A stretch of 64,000 nt of DNA, taken from assembly GCA_030015575.1 (NCBI GenBank), contig JASDDO010000006.1, positions 204,791,632 through 204,855,631 of the forward strand, given 5' to 3'. Numbering within the stretch: the first letter of the stretch is position 1; the number at the start of each line of letters is the position of its first letter. The notes beneath the pieces were generated by a model. The model saw nothing but the letters and a program-made list of their open reading frames with translations. It was not told where the DNA came from and made no database searches. Origin of the DNA: Agapanthus africanus (Eukaryota; Streptophyta; Magnoliopsida; Asparagales; Amaryllidaceae). The translations under genes were made by a program, and so were the position numbers. This document shows, piece by piece, positions 55,901-64,000 of the stretch.

Positions 55901-57089
55901 TTGTCAGCAAGTCAAGGCTGAGCATCAGAGACCGGCTGGAGAGTTGCAACCTTTACCCATTCCGGAGTGGAAATGGGAGCAGATTTCCATGGACTTTATT
56001 GTGGGTCTACCCAGGACCAGTAGAGGGTATGACTCCATTTGGGTTGTTGTAGACCGGTTGACGAAAGCGGCTCACTTTCTTCCAGTGAAGACCACTTTCG
56101 GCTATGCTCAGTACGCTCAGCTTTATATAGATGAGATTGTGCGTTTGCACGGTGTTCCCACATGCATAGTATCCGACAGAGGTACCCAGTTTACTAGCCG
56201 TCTATGGCAGAAGCTTCAGGAAGCTTTGGGTACCAGATTGAATTTTAGCACCGCTTTTCATCCGCAGACAGATGGTCAGACGGAGCGGACTATTCAGACT
56301 CTGGAGGATATGCTCCGTGCATGTGTGCTTGATTTTGGGGGCAGTTGGGATCGTCACTTGCCGTTGATTGAGTTCTCCTATAATAACAGCTTTCAGGAGA
56401 CTATTCAGATGGCATCTTTTGAGGCTTTATATGGTAGGAAGTGTCGATCGCCAGCCTGTTGGACCGAGCTTAGTGATAGTTTGGTGTTGGGACCCCAGCT
56501 TGTTCAGGAGACTACGGAGAAGATCCAGCTGATTCAGGACAGGATGAGAGCAGCCCAGTGCAGGCAGAAGTCTTATGCCGACCGTCGTCGTCGCAGACTT
56601 GAGTTCGCAGTGGGAGATCATGTATTCCTGAAGATTTCTCCGATGAAGGGCGTTATGCGATTTGGGAAGAGAGGGAAGCTCAGTCCCAGATTTGTAGGTC
56701 CTTTCGAGATCCTTGAGCGAGTAGGTTCGGTTGCTTATCGTTTAGCGCTCCCGCCTAGTTTTCCGGATGTTCACCCCGTTTTTCATGTGTCGATGCTTCG
56801 AAGATACCTTCATGATCCTTCTCATATGATTCAGCACGAGACCGTTCAGCTTGAGCGTGATCTTTCGTTCACCGAGCAGCCGATAGTTATTTTGGATCGG
56901 CAGGTGAAGAAGCTTCGGTCTAGGGACTTGCCGTCTGTAAAGGTTCTGTGGCGTAGTCCGACTGGTGAGGAGATCACTTGGGAGATCGAGAGCGAGATGC
57001 GGGAGAGATTCCCTTATCTTTTTGAAGGTACGTCTTTTTATGAAATTGTAATTCGTGGACCGAATTTCTATAAGGGGGGGAGATTGTAA
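52959..57089 (+). CDS. gag-pol: TEK3 gag C-terminus and pol polyprotein
   Basis: Continues the gag frame after the TGA; the first internal ATG is at 52986 (1367 residues from there, used for numbering). Zinc knuckle CX2CX4HX4C at 121-134, then an Arg-Gly-rich linker (173-200). Aspartic protease with DPGS at 233-236, a variant of D-S/T-G. RT about 400-580 with FIDD at 567-570. RNase H with D716, E753, D778, D821. Integrase with H933, H940, C970, C973 and the catalytic D1003, D1064, E1100 (D-35-E spacing). GPF motif at 1238-1240 and a chromodomain-like segment about 1299-1346. All catalytic residues are present and there is no frameshift. The frame reads through the purine tract and its stop TAA (57087-57089) uses the first bases of the 3' LTR. 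Confidence 0.95.
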   Translation, partial: FESLRQTPGMTVSDYDVLFTELSIYAPYLVATEEMRVKRFVRGLLAQIFLAISVQHCDTYAAAVDAALSVEERLAELSVVPGPKRVRMGDPAARQAFRRRDSFRSDSGGSGSGRLYGSYPQDDRQFTSGCYRCGSLGHRVRDCIEPRVNEPAVPQITLPPSPTQRALPLVPVVAPRQTPVQRGRGRGGFVPRGRGGRGRGQPVAGRGQARVFALTHQDAQASNAVVSGTLSVCSFDAHVLFDPGSTHSYVSTHFVPRLGRESCLLDQPLIVTTPVGESFVARYVFRSCVVHIGDRDLPVDLILLEMLDFDVLLGMDWLATCYASVDCREKTVRFCFPGESVLVVQGDRSAAPHSLISVLCASRLLRRGCRGFLAFIHDTGATVELLDQVSTVREFPDVFPDELPGMPPERDIEFCIDLIPGTEPISIPPYRMAPAELRELKDQLQELLDLGLVRPSVSPWGAPVLFVKKKDGSLRLCVDYRQLNRVTVRNRYPLPRIDDLFDQLQGAKHFSKIDLRSGYHQLRVRDDDIPKTAFRTRYGHYEFLVMSFGLTNAPAAFMDLMNRIFRPFLDQFIIVFIDDILVYSRSREEHEQHLGITLQILREHQLYAKFSKCAFWLDRVDFLGHVVTSDGILVDPRKIEAVQLWPRPGSVTEVRSFLGLAGYYRRFVQDFSSIAAPLTGLTRKGVPFLWTDACEQSFQELKTRLTTAPVLSLPSGSGGYVVYCDASRVGLGCVLMQHDRVIAYASRQLKKHEQNYPTHDLEKAAVVFALKIWRHYLYGESCQIFTDHKSLKYIFQQRDLNLRQRRWMELVKDYDCEILYHPGRANVVADALSRRPMGSLSQLSAVRCQSSADWQLLCDSRVQFEFTSTGGQFAHVRARPLLVDRIREAQPSDARLSEILELVRRGTVSEFMIDDQGVLRCGTRLCVPDVDGLRREILEQAHQSTFSVHPGSTKMFRDLRDYYWWEGMKRDISDFVSRCLTCQQVKAEHQRPAGELQPLPIPEWKWEQISMDFIVGLPRTSRGYDSIWVVVDRLTKAAHFLPVKTTFGYAQYAQLYIDEIVRLHGVPTCIVSDRGTQFTSRLWQKLQEALGTRLNFSTAFHPQTDGQTERTIQTLEDMLRACVLDFGGSWDRHLPLIEFSYNNSFQETIQMASFEALYGRKCRSPACWTELSDSLVLGPQLVQETTEKIQLIQDRMRAAQCRQKSYADRRRRRLEFAVGDHVFLKISPMKGVMRFGKRGKLSPRFVGPFEILERVGSVAYRLALPPSFPDVHPVFHVSMLRRYLHDPSHMIQHETVQLERDLSFTEQPIVILDRQVKKLRSRDLPSVKVLWRSPTGEEITWEIESEMRERFPYLFEGTSFYEIVIRGPNFYKGGRL
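57071..57084 (+). other. TEK3 polypurine tract, inside the pol frame
   Basis: TAAGGGGGGGAGAT directly before the 3' LTR. It is also translated as the last pol residues (KGGRL). Confidence 0.9.
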
Positions 57090-60000
57090 CGTGTTGGAAA
57101 TCGTTATGCGATTTCGTCCGTTTTAGGGTAAGTTTGTCGGTATTTTCCGTTTTTACCCGACTGTGAACAAACGACCATATAGACTTGCCAGCACCTAGAT
57201 TAGCTAAAATAAAGCTAGTGCGCGAACTTTGGGAGTATATGGGACGTTTTGGTTCAATTTGGTTTTTCCCAATTTTTAATATTATTTTTAATACGGTATT
57301 TAAATTTTGGGAAAATTTCCGTTAGCAATCTTTTCTTTAAAACTTCTAAGTTAGGAATCCTTCTCACTTCACCCTAGGGTTTATTGTGTGGACTAGGATT
57401 AAAGATAGAAATTAAAAGAAAAAGAAAAGAAAAGATAAAGAGATGCATGCATGAGTGTGTGTGTATGTGTGTATGCATTAATGGGCATTAAATGAAGGAA
57501 AATGCTTGGAAATTCATCAAAACTCCACCTCCTCATCACTTGGCCGAATTCCTTCATCCCTCTACTGCTCTTGCTCCATTATTCCTCATACTTTATCATT
57601 CTAAACTCACAAAATCATCAAAATTCTGAAACTATCACAAAAATACCTAAAACTTGGGTTATTCTTGATCTTGATCACTTGGAGAGGGGAAAAGCTTGGA
57701 CTTGAGAGCAAAGTTGTTAGGTATAACCCCTCTACTGTTAATTTATAGTTTTTGTGTAGTTTCGATCGTTAAATTCTGCGTAGAGCGTAGTTTATATCGT
57801 TTGAGGCGATATCGGGTTTTTAGTGTCTTTTTAGTGATATTGGAATCTGCTATGATCTGGAGAGTTTAGGGATTGAGGAAACAACTTCAGAGTGATGTGC
57901 AGGTTGACCTGAGACACCACCCAGGAGACGGGGACCACCCCGCCGGTCTGGGCCGGCGAGATTCGAAGAGGGGGCCGGCGACGCCGGCCGACTTGGGGAG
58001 ATTTTGGGGTGGGTCTTCTGTGGTAGTTGTCTGCTGTTATTTGGGGTCTTTTGGTACTGTTGATTTTATAAATAGATGCAGTATGCAAAATCTGGGATCG
58101 ATTACCTAAAATCGTGTGTTTTGAGTTCGCGTGATACGTGTTGCGATACGAGTCGTGTGTCGTGCTGCGACGTACTCAGTTTGGGTTTAGGTATCGTTTC
58201 GTGTGTTTGCGCTAGACGTGTATTCGTGATATGGTTTAGTGCGTTGTTGCGTTTTATATTGCGTAGTTTTACGTTATTGTGATTGCTTCTGAGATATTCG
58301 CATTATTTCTTGTGTTTGTGATATTATAGCGTCGCAAGCGGGGACTTCAGACGCTGCGAACAAAGGGAAGCAGGTGGTCGGATCTTCATAGCTGGAGACC
58401 ACAGTGTGAGTAGATTTAACATCTACGGGGAATCGCCCGTATGGCGCTACGCGTCGGGGCTAGATATGATATGATATTAGCCGTATGCCTATTTGCTTAT
58501 ATAGAGACATTGCATGATTCACATTGCATATAGTTACTTGTAGTGCATGATATTATATCTGATGTACACTGCACTATTATCGACAGTCCATGTTGCACGA
58601 GCACCAATGATATGCTACACACACACTGTTGATAATTGACATGATAGGCACAACACAATTGCTAATTCATATACCTTGCTAGTAGTTAGCGACATTAAAC
58701 AGTTATACTTGTGCGATAGTACATGTTACATAGAACATACCTGTATACCTACATGCTCATATGTATACCATGCTACATTACTTGTTCGCACATATACCAT
58801 GCTATTTTATTTGTTAGCACATATACCTTGCTATTGATTTATGATCAGTTTGTATTGCATATATATCAGTGGTATGGGACGCTGTGTATATATGTATTCT
58901 GGATTTAGATATTATAGATTGTATTGCATATATATCGGTGGTATGGGACGCCGTATATATATGTATTTGGATTTGGATTTATATGATTTGTATTGCATAT
59001 ATATCAGTGGTATGGGACGCTGTATATATATGTATTCTGGATTTGGATTCTTGAGATCCGCGAGATACATTATATGGACTTATGCATTTGAGATGCGATA
59101 TGGGAAATTAAGGTGTCGATGTGGGCACTTAATTTCCGAGAGATATATAGGGTTTGACAGACCGATACGTGGAAACGCAAGTATCGAGGTGGGATACTTG
59201 GTTTCGAGGAACGTATGAATATCAGAAAGACCGGTACGTGAAAACGCAAGTATCGAGGTAGGGTACTTGGTTTTCGAGGAACGTATGGATATTATGTTTT
59301 TGGGTGTCGATGTTTGACACTCGGGTTTCATGAGATGTACAGTATTGGAAGGGCCGATTTGAGGGCCGATCTGAGTATTTTGGGATTTGGGTGTTATTGA
59401 GATACACCGTATTTTTCATGCTGATGATATGCGCATGAGATTATTTACTTTCCGCACTCAGTATTATATTGATATGGATATCATGATAGTTGCATATTCA
59501 TATTGTCATACTCATGTTATCAGTTCACATGTTATTGATTATTGATGTTAGTGCATACTTGCGATTACTGTATGATGTTAATTACTATTCACGAGTTGGC
59601 AACTCACCCCCGTTGTGCCACAGTTTTGCAGGACTTACCCTCTGAGTAGTCGCGGCGGGGCAGCTTATCATCATTTCTTTTGGGGATACCGCTACCTTGG
59701 GCAGTGAGGCCGTTGCTTTATAGGTGGGTTTGCGGTTATCCGTTGTACTTGTATATCATTTTGGGTTGGATCTAGTATTCTCCATCTACTTGTTGTATAT
59801 GACTTAGAGACGACTTGTGAGATATCAGTGTTGTATATTGGTTTTGGGAACCGTGCTCGTAGAAGCAGGTTATTGTGGATATGTATACTTATTGATATAG
59901 TCGTTCTCTTTGATTTTTCTTCGCTTTGGCGTCGTATACTTGTTGTGGTGATTGTCTCCGCCGGTGGGCGTGATTTTTCTCCCACTTGGGATGTTTATTA

Positions 60001-60246
60001 TTATCTGTGCTGTACCCGTTTACGGGGCTAGTTTTACAAAGGAGGTGCTGCCGAAATTTTTATGAAAGAAAACTAGAGTTGGAAATTTTAAATGGCGACT
60101 CCTAAAACTTTTAAATTATGTTTTCTCCGTTGATCCAGTTTTGGGTGGTTTAGATTTCTGGGTTTTCGGCTTACTTAAGTTACGTACGCCTTTAGACGTT
60201 ACGTAGTTTAAGTGCCGGTTACGGGCCGAATTTGCGGGTCGTGACA
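57085..60246 (+). repeat. TEK3 3' LTR, 3162 bp
   Basis: Same length as the 5' LTR, constant offset 8096. Differences seen include 49020/57116 (A/G), one in GTCAGT/GTCGGT shortly after, near 49771, near 51297, near 51698 and near 52088. TATA at 58067-58074. Confidence 0.96.
57941..57989. promoter_or_regulatory. GC palindrome pair upstream of TEK3 3' LTR TATA
   Basis: Same as 49845-49893; TATA at 58067. Confidence 0.65.
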
Positions 60247-60251
60247 ATATA

Positions 60252-60321
60252 TGTCCAAGCATCCACTACAATATACATCCTATGTATAGTAATGGCCTCT
60301 AGGGCATACATATAACTAACA
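60252..60321 (-). repeat. COP-E 3' LTR, second part
   Basis: 70 bp completing the LTR after TEK3; ends AACTAACA. Matches the end of the COP-A LTR at 19995-20064. Confidence 0.87.
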
Positions 60322-63300
60322 ATCTCCCACTTGCACTAGGGCCATCTGATAGCAGTGGTTGTAGTATCTCATACACAACCATCCCATAAAAGTCTCTCTC
60401 TGGGAAAAAGCCTTTGTGAGTGGATCCGCCGTGTTGTCCTCTGAGTCTACTCTCCTAACCTCGATCCCCTAGAGATCAACCATATCCACGATCAGGTGAT
60501 ACTGCCTAAGAATATGTCTGGATCACTGATGGGACGGGCGTTCCTTGGCATAAGCCACAACTCCATTGTCACACAATGGTAGGAACAAAGTTCATCTCAT
60601 GAAGTAATATATACCCAGACTTCCTCTTTGGTAGCATCTTTGGCAGCGATGTATCCAGCCTTTATCGTCTAGTATGCCACGATATCTAGCTTGGAACTCT
60701 TCCAACATACCGTCCCTTTACTGAGGGTAAAGACAATGCCTGTGACTGACATTCAGTCATCCTTATCACTCTGGAACATTTCCTGTGATTCTCCCCAGGA
60801 TCAATTGATACCTTCTCACTACAACTATTGAGTATCTTAACATCCAATTAGATCTATCTCATTGATCCAAAACCCAGGATTTAGTAGGTATCACTTTGAT
60901 CCTATATGGAGAATCCTTGTGATAAGTGGAGATTGACCGAGCGTAGCATAGGAAACTACTTCCCTATCAAGAGTATGTCATCCACGTACTCTACGAGGAT
61001 CACCACCATACTCCCTACTACCTTTTTGTATATACAAGGTTCATATACCATTTTGATGATGTCAAACTCTTTGACTAACACATCACAACAGACGTTCCAA
61101 CTCCGTGATGCCTGCTTTATCACATAAAACATCTTGCACACGTTTCCGCTGCTCCCACTGTCTATGAAGCCCTCTGACTGTGTACTTATAGACTCTGTCT
61201 TCTAAATCATTATTTAGAAAAACAGTCATGACACCCAACCGCCAGATATCGTAGTCATGGTATGTAGCCGTGGCAAGTAGGATCTGGATGGACTTAAGCA
61301 TAGGTACTTAGAAAAAGTTTCATCATAATCCATACCTGGTCAATGATGCAAACTTTTAACAAGTCTAGCTTTGAAAGTCTCAACTTTTCCATGTACACCA
61401 AGTAATCTTCTCAAGATATACTTGCTCCTGATGGGGATTTAACCCTTCAGATAAAGCAACCAAAGTTCATACTTTGTTGGTGTATAAGGATTCCATCTCA
61501 GATCGCTAAGCATCCAGCCATTCTTATAGAGTCCTACTCCTGATGGCCAGCTCAAAAATAGTTGGGTCATCATCTCATGATGCAATCCTCGCTCCCACTG
61601 TCATAGAGAAACCGAAATATCTCTCAGGTGGGTGAGGAACCCTACTAGATCGGCGGAGAGGCTGAGGTTCGTTGGTTGCTATTGAATCCTTTGGTTCTAC
61701 CAAATCAGCAGCTGCAGTTTGTATAGCTGGAACTCTTTCCAGTTCTACCTCATGTCCACTAATTTCTTCACAAGAAATTCCCTTTCACAAAGGTGGCATG
61801 CTGAGTAACAAAACATCTTTTGTTGCTCGGTTAGGTAGAAGATATTCCCTTGCGTATGCCTAGGATATCCAACAAACTTCTACAGAGTTGACTTTTCCTC
61901 GAGCTTGTCCGGATTTTGCCTTTTAGACATAGGCCGGACAACCCTAAATCATAACTGACTTAAGAGATGGGCTCTTCCCTTTCCATATCTCATATGAAAT
62001 GGTAGGCATCTGATTTGATCGGAACCCTATTCAATAGGTATGCAGCTTCTCAAGTGCATAACTCCCAAAAGGAAATAGGAAACTCAGTAGTACTCATCAT
62101 AGAGCACACCATATCACATAGGGTGCTATTGCTCCGCCCCGATATACCAAGGTGCTGAGGTGTATACGGAGGAGTAATGTTGAGAGAGAATCTCATTCTT
62201 AGAATAGTCCAGGAATCCCGTGCTCAAGTATTCTCCTCCTTGATCACATCAAAGGACATAATACTTATACCCGTTTTTGGTTCTCTACTTCTAACTTATA
62301 TTCTGTGAATATCTCAAAAGGTTCGGACTTGTTTTTTTAATAGGAACATAGGTCTGAATCTCGAGAGATCATCAGAGAATTTAATGAAGTACAAAGAACC
62401 GGTCTTGGCATTTGTAGACAGGGGACCTTCATACATCAATATGTATCATCCCAAGAGTTCACTAACTCTTTCTCTGTTTCCAATAAACAGAGCTATGGTC
62501 ATCTTATCTCTGTGACATGACTGGAAAGTTTCACAAGATATAAATTTAAACTAATTTAAATATGCATCTTAATGTAACTTCAGCTAGTTGGGTCGCATTG
62601 ATATGACCTAGTCTACAATGCCTCAAGAAGGATTCATTCATTTCTGAACTCTTCCTCTTGTGTGTGTTCTGTATACTAAGAACTGTAGTTTGATTTAGAA
62701 CGTTAATGCTTTTAGATAACGTGCCTGAACCGATCAACTCTTGATTTAGGAAATGTTCAAAACATTATCCAACAATACAAAATTATATCCTTCTTTATCT
62801 AAATAAAGAGACTGATATGATTTTTTCTATCAGGTTCGGTATCTAATAACATTTGTTCAGAATCAATGTATTCTGTTAATACAGGGTGACAGTGACCAAC
62901 AGACTTGGCTGCAACACTTGCACCGTTTTCTGCCTCATGAAACTTATCACCCGTTCTCAGTTCTTTACCTTTCTGTAGCCCATGTAATATATTACATATG
63001 TGGGATCCTGATCCGGTATCAGATACCTAGGACGCAGAGGATATTGAGAAACAGTTCTGTGTAACGAACACACCCGAAGATGATGCATGAACATGCACTT
63101 TCTTCATTTGGGCAGCACGGGAAATCTGGTATTCCCCAATTTCCTGCTCTGTCTTATAACAATTATAAGTTGCAGCGGGACCAACGTTCCCAGCTCAGTA
63201 TAACAAGCGGGTTCGGTAAATATATCCGTTTTATTATCTTGATTAAGGCGTGACATGGTCGCTACCAGGAGAGAGAGAGAAGAAAACACTCTGCGTGCGC
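60322..63300 (-). pseudogene. COP-E decayed copia pol (protease/integrase/RT/RNase H)
   Basis: Sense (minus) order. Around 62546-62640 the frame has HCRLGHINATQLAEV, the pre-integrase zinc-finger region. Integrase proper (about 61900-62540) is unreadable. At about 61560-61800 one frame reads through to RRSSRVPHPPERYFGF, the linker before RT. Around 61100-61250 a relic with QWEQRKR occurs in another frame. RT follows as VIKQASRSW and EYVDDILLIGK (about 60959-61140), with the YVDD active-site motif kept. RNase H lies at about 60340-60950 and is broken. The polypurine tract complement is at 60322-60335. Many stops and shifts; no functional product. Confidence 0.8.
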
Positions 63301-64000
63301 TCTTGCAAGATCAGATTGGTTATTATTTTATCTAATCAGGATGGCTCCCACTGTTTTTATCAAATCTTCCTTCAAACTCTAAAAGGAAAGACTATCCGGG
63401 ATTAATTACACGCTACAAGTTTGCCAATCTTTCAGCCATGCCAGTGTCGGTGCTTTGAGGGAGGTTCCCCGTGCTTTCGTACGGACCTAATTAAAGTAAA
63501 CCTCTTTTTCCCAGAGGCGTAACCCCGTTGACACCTTTCTAGACACCTACTTGATCGGCTAATTGTAATGTGTAAAACTCTCCCAGGAGTAACTCTTACT
63601 CGCAGAGGGTATCGGGATCCAACTATCTCATAGAAGGTATGCAATCTCATTGCAAATTTCAACACTTGAAATTCCCGATAATATTTTGCCCCTAGCAGCT
63701 ATATGATCTTAACATAGTCAACAAATCATAAGTGCTAGTCAAGTTCAACCCTTCATTTCCCGATTGAATTAAACCCACCCGCACGACCCTTAACATAGTC
63801 AACAAAGTCACACGACTACCCTAATCCAATCGCATCATATGCTTATACAGATAAGCACTAATTAGCTACCGCACACTACGCCTTAACATAGTCAACAAAC
63901 GTAGCATGAATACTAACTAGTACTTATCTGAAATGACGGAGGGCTACGACAGGTTTTTAAGAAAACCTTTTCCGTAATGAACTTGATATCGTTGTAGAAT
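63301..64000 (-). other. COP-E leader / 5' interior with triplicated hairpin
   Basis: Parallels COP-B 28700-29250 in reverse (for example AACGATATCAAGTTCATTACG on the sense strand at the window end). Three hairpins with core TTGTTGACTATGTTAAG at about 63876-63904, 63784-63815 and 63702-63730. No gene seen. Confidence 0.7.
63702..63904 (-). other. Triplicated hairpin, COP-E copy
   Basis: Sense order: CTACGT with GCGTAG (63904-63876); GACT with GGTC (around 63815-63784); TATGAT with ATCATA (63730-63702). All enclose the TTGAC-TAT-GTTAA core. The outer stem of the third differs completely from COP-B, yet pairs perfectly. Confidence 0.65.

Larger units (their letters stand above)
48989..60246 (+). 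mobile_element. TEK3: young, complete Ty3/gypsy Tekay-like chromovirus element
   Basis: Two 3162-bp LTRs (48989-52150 and 57085-60246) with about six substitutions between them, target duplication ATATA on both sides (48984-48988 and 60247-60251), a tRNA-iMet primer site, a gag-pol frame and a purine tract. Integrase ends in a chromodomain-like segment and the LTRs are long, which suits the Tekay/Del clade. The near-identical LTRs imply very recent insertion, of order 0.1 million years if a rate of 1.3e-8 per site per year is assumed. The pre-insertion sequence can be read in COP-A near 19987-20005. Confidence 0.96.
46932..64000 (-). mobile_element. COP-E: Ty1/copia element (Angela-like), reverse; 3' LTR, decayed pol, leader part
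   Basis: 3' LTR at 46932-48988 plus 60252-60321, split by TEK3. The purine tract complement follows at 60322-60335. The interior in sense order from the right: leader hairpins, gag/protease remnants, integrase, RT, RNase H. The 5' end is beyond the window. It is inserted into COP-D; its left flank is TACAC. Confidence 0.82.

Overview
The window is plant DNA made almost entirely of LTR retrotransposons nested inside one another. I see no convincing host protein gene, rRNA or tRNA gene. The clades (Athila and a Tekay-like chromovirus of Ty3/gypsy, plus a long-LTR Ty1/copia resembling Angela), the primer-binding sites (initiator tRNA-Met and tRNA-Asp) and the 2-4 kb LTRs point to heterochromatic DNA of an angiosperm, probably a eudicot. 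Species cannot be named from this.

Layout. Bases 1-7120: reversed Athila-type element ATH1 (left LTR cut by the window edge), sitting in the leader of a reversed copia element, COP-A (7121-20064). The 5' LTR of COP-A is split by a complete reversed Athila element, ATH2 (11256-19876, target duplication AGTAT). COP-A itself lies in the gag of a third Athila element, ATH3 (20065-24051). Bases 24052-24165 are a 114-bp stub of a forward copia leader, COP-C. From 24166 a reversed Tekay-like element, TEK1, begins; its LTR is split by a forward copia element, COP-B (24981-34597, duplication GTTAA), and resumes to 38061. TEK1 internal DNA (38062-39468) holds a tandem hairpin array and is broken by Athila element ATH4 (39469), which is broken by Tekay-like TEK2 (41585), which is broken by copia COP-D (43717), which is broken by copia COP-E (46932), whose LTR is broken by the young, complete forward Tekay element TEK3 (48989-60246, duplication ATATA). 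COP-E resumes at 60252 and runs to the window end. Thus everything on both sides derives from insertions into COP-C 114 bp apart.

Genes. Only TEK3 keeps a near-complete protein set: a gag-protease-RT-RNase H-integrase-chromodomain reading frame with one in-frame TGA inside gag. ATH2 keeps gag and protease but has one TAA, a damaged protease motif and no polymerase or integrase. ATH3 keeps a broken gag. ATH1 has an unrecognised frame at the gag position with two in-frame stops. The copia elements carry only decayed pol, yet the LTR pair of COP-B is still similar, so they were probably moved in trans.

The most interesting material is non-coding. (1) A pair of GC-rich palindromes of the form GCCGCGG-NN-CCGCGGC recurs ten times, in Athila LTRs about 85-140 bp upstream of the TATA box and in Athila and copia leaders; TEK3 has an analogous but different GC palindrome pair about 80 bp upstream of its TATA box. 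(2) Copia leaders carry repeated hairpins whose stems change in a compensatory way between copies: a triplicated hairpin with a TTGAC/GTCAA core in COP-B and COP-E, and a roughly 100-nt multi-stem unit in COP-A, COP-B (twice) and COP-C. (3) Athila elements share a strongly conserved, foldable block near the 3' end. (4) Tekay LTRs carry arrays of GTGTC/GACAC hairpins and TEK1 a roughly 31-bp tandem hairpin minisatellite. All pairings and identities were read by eye, not computed.
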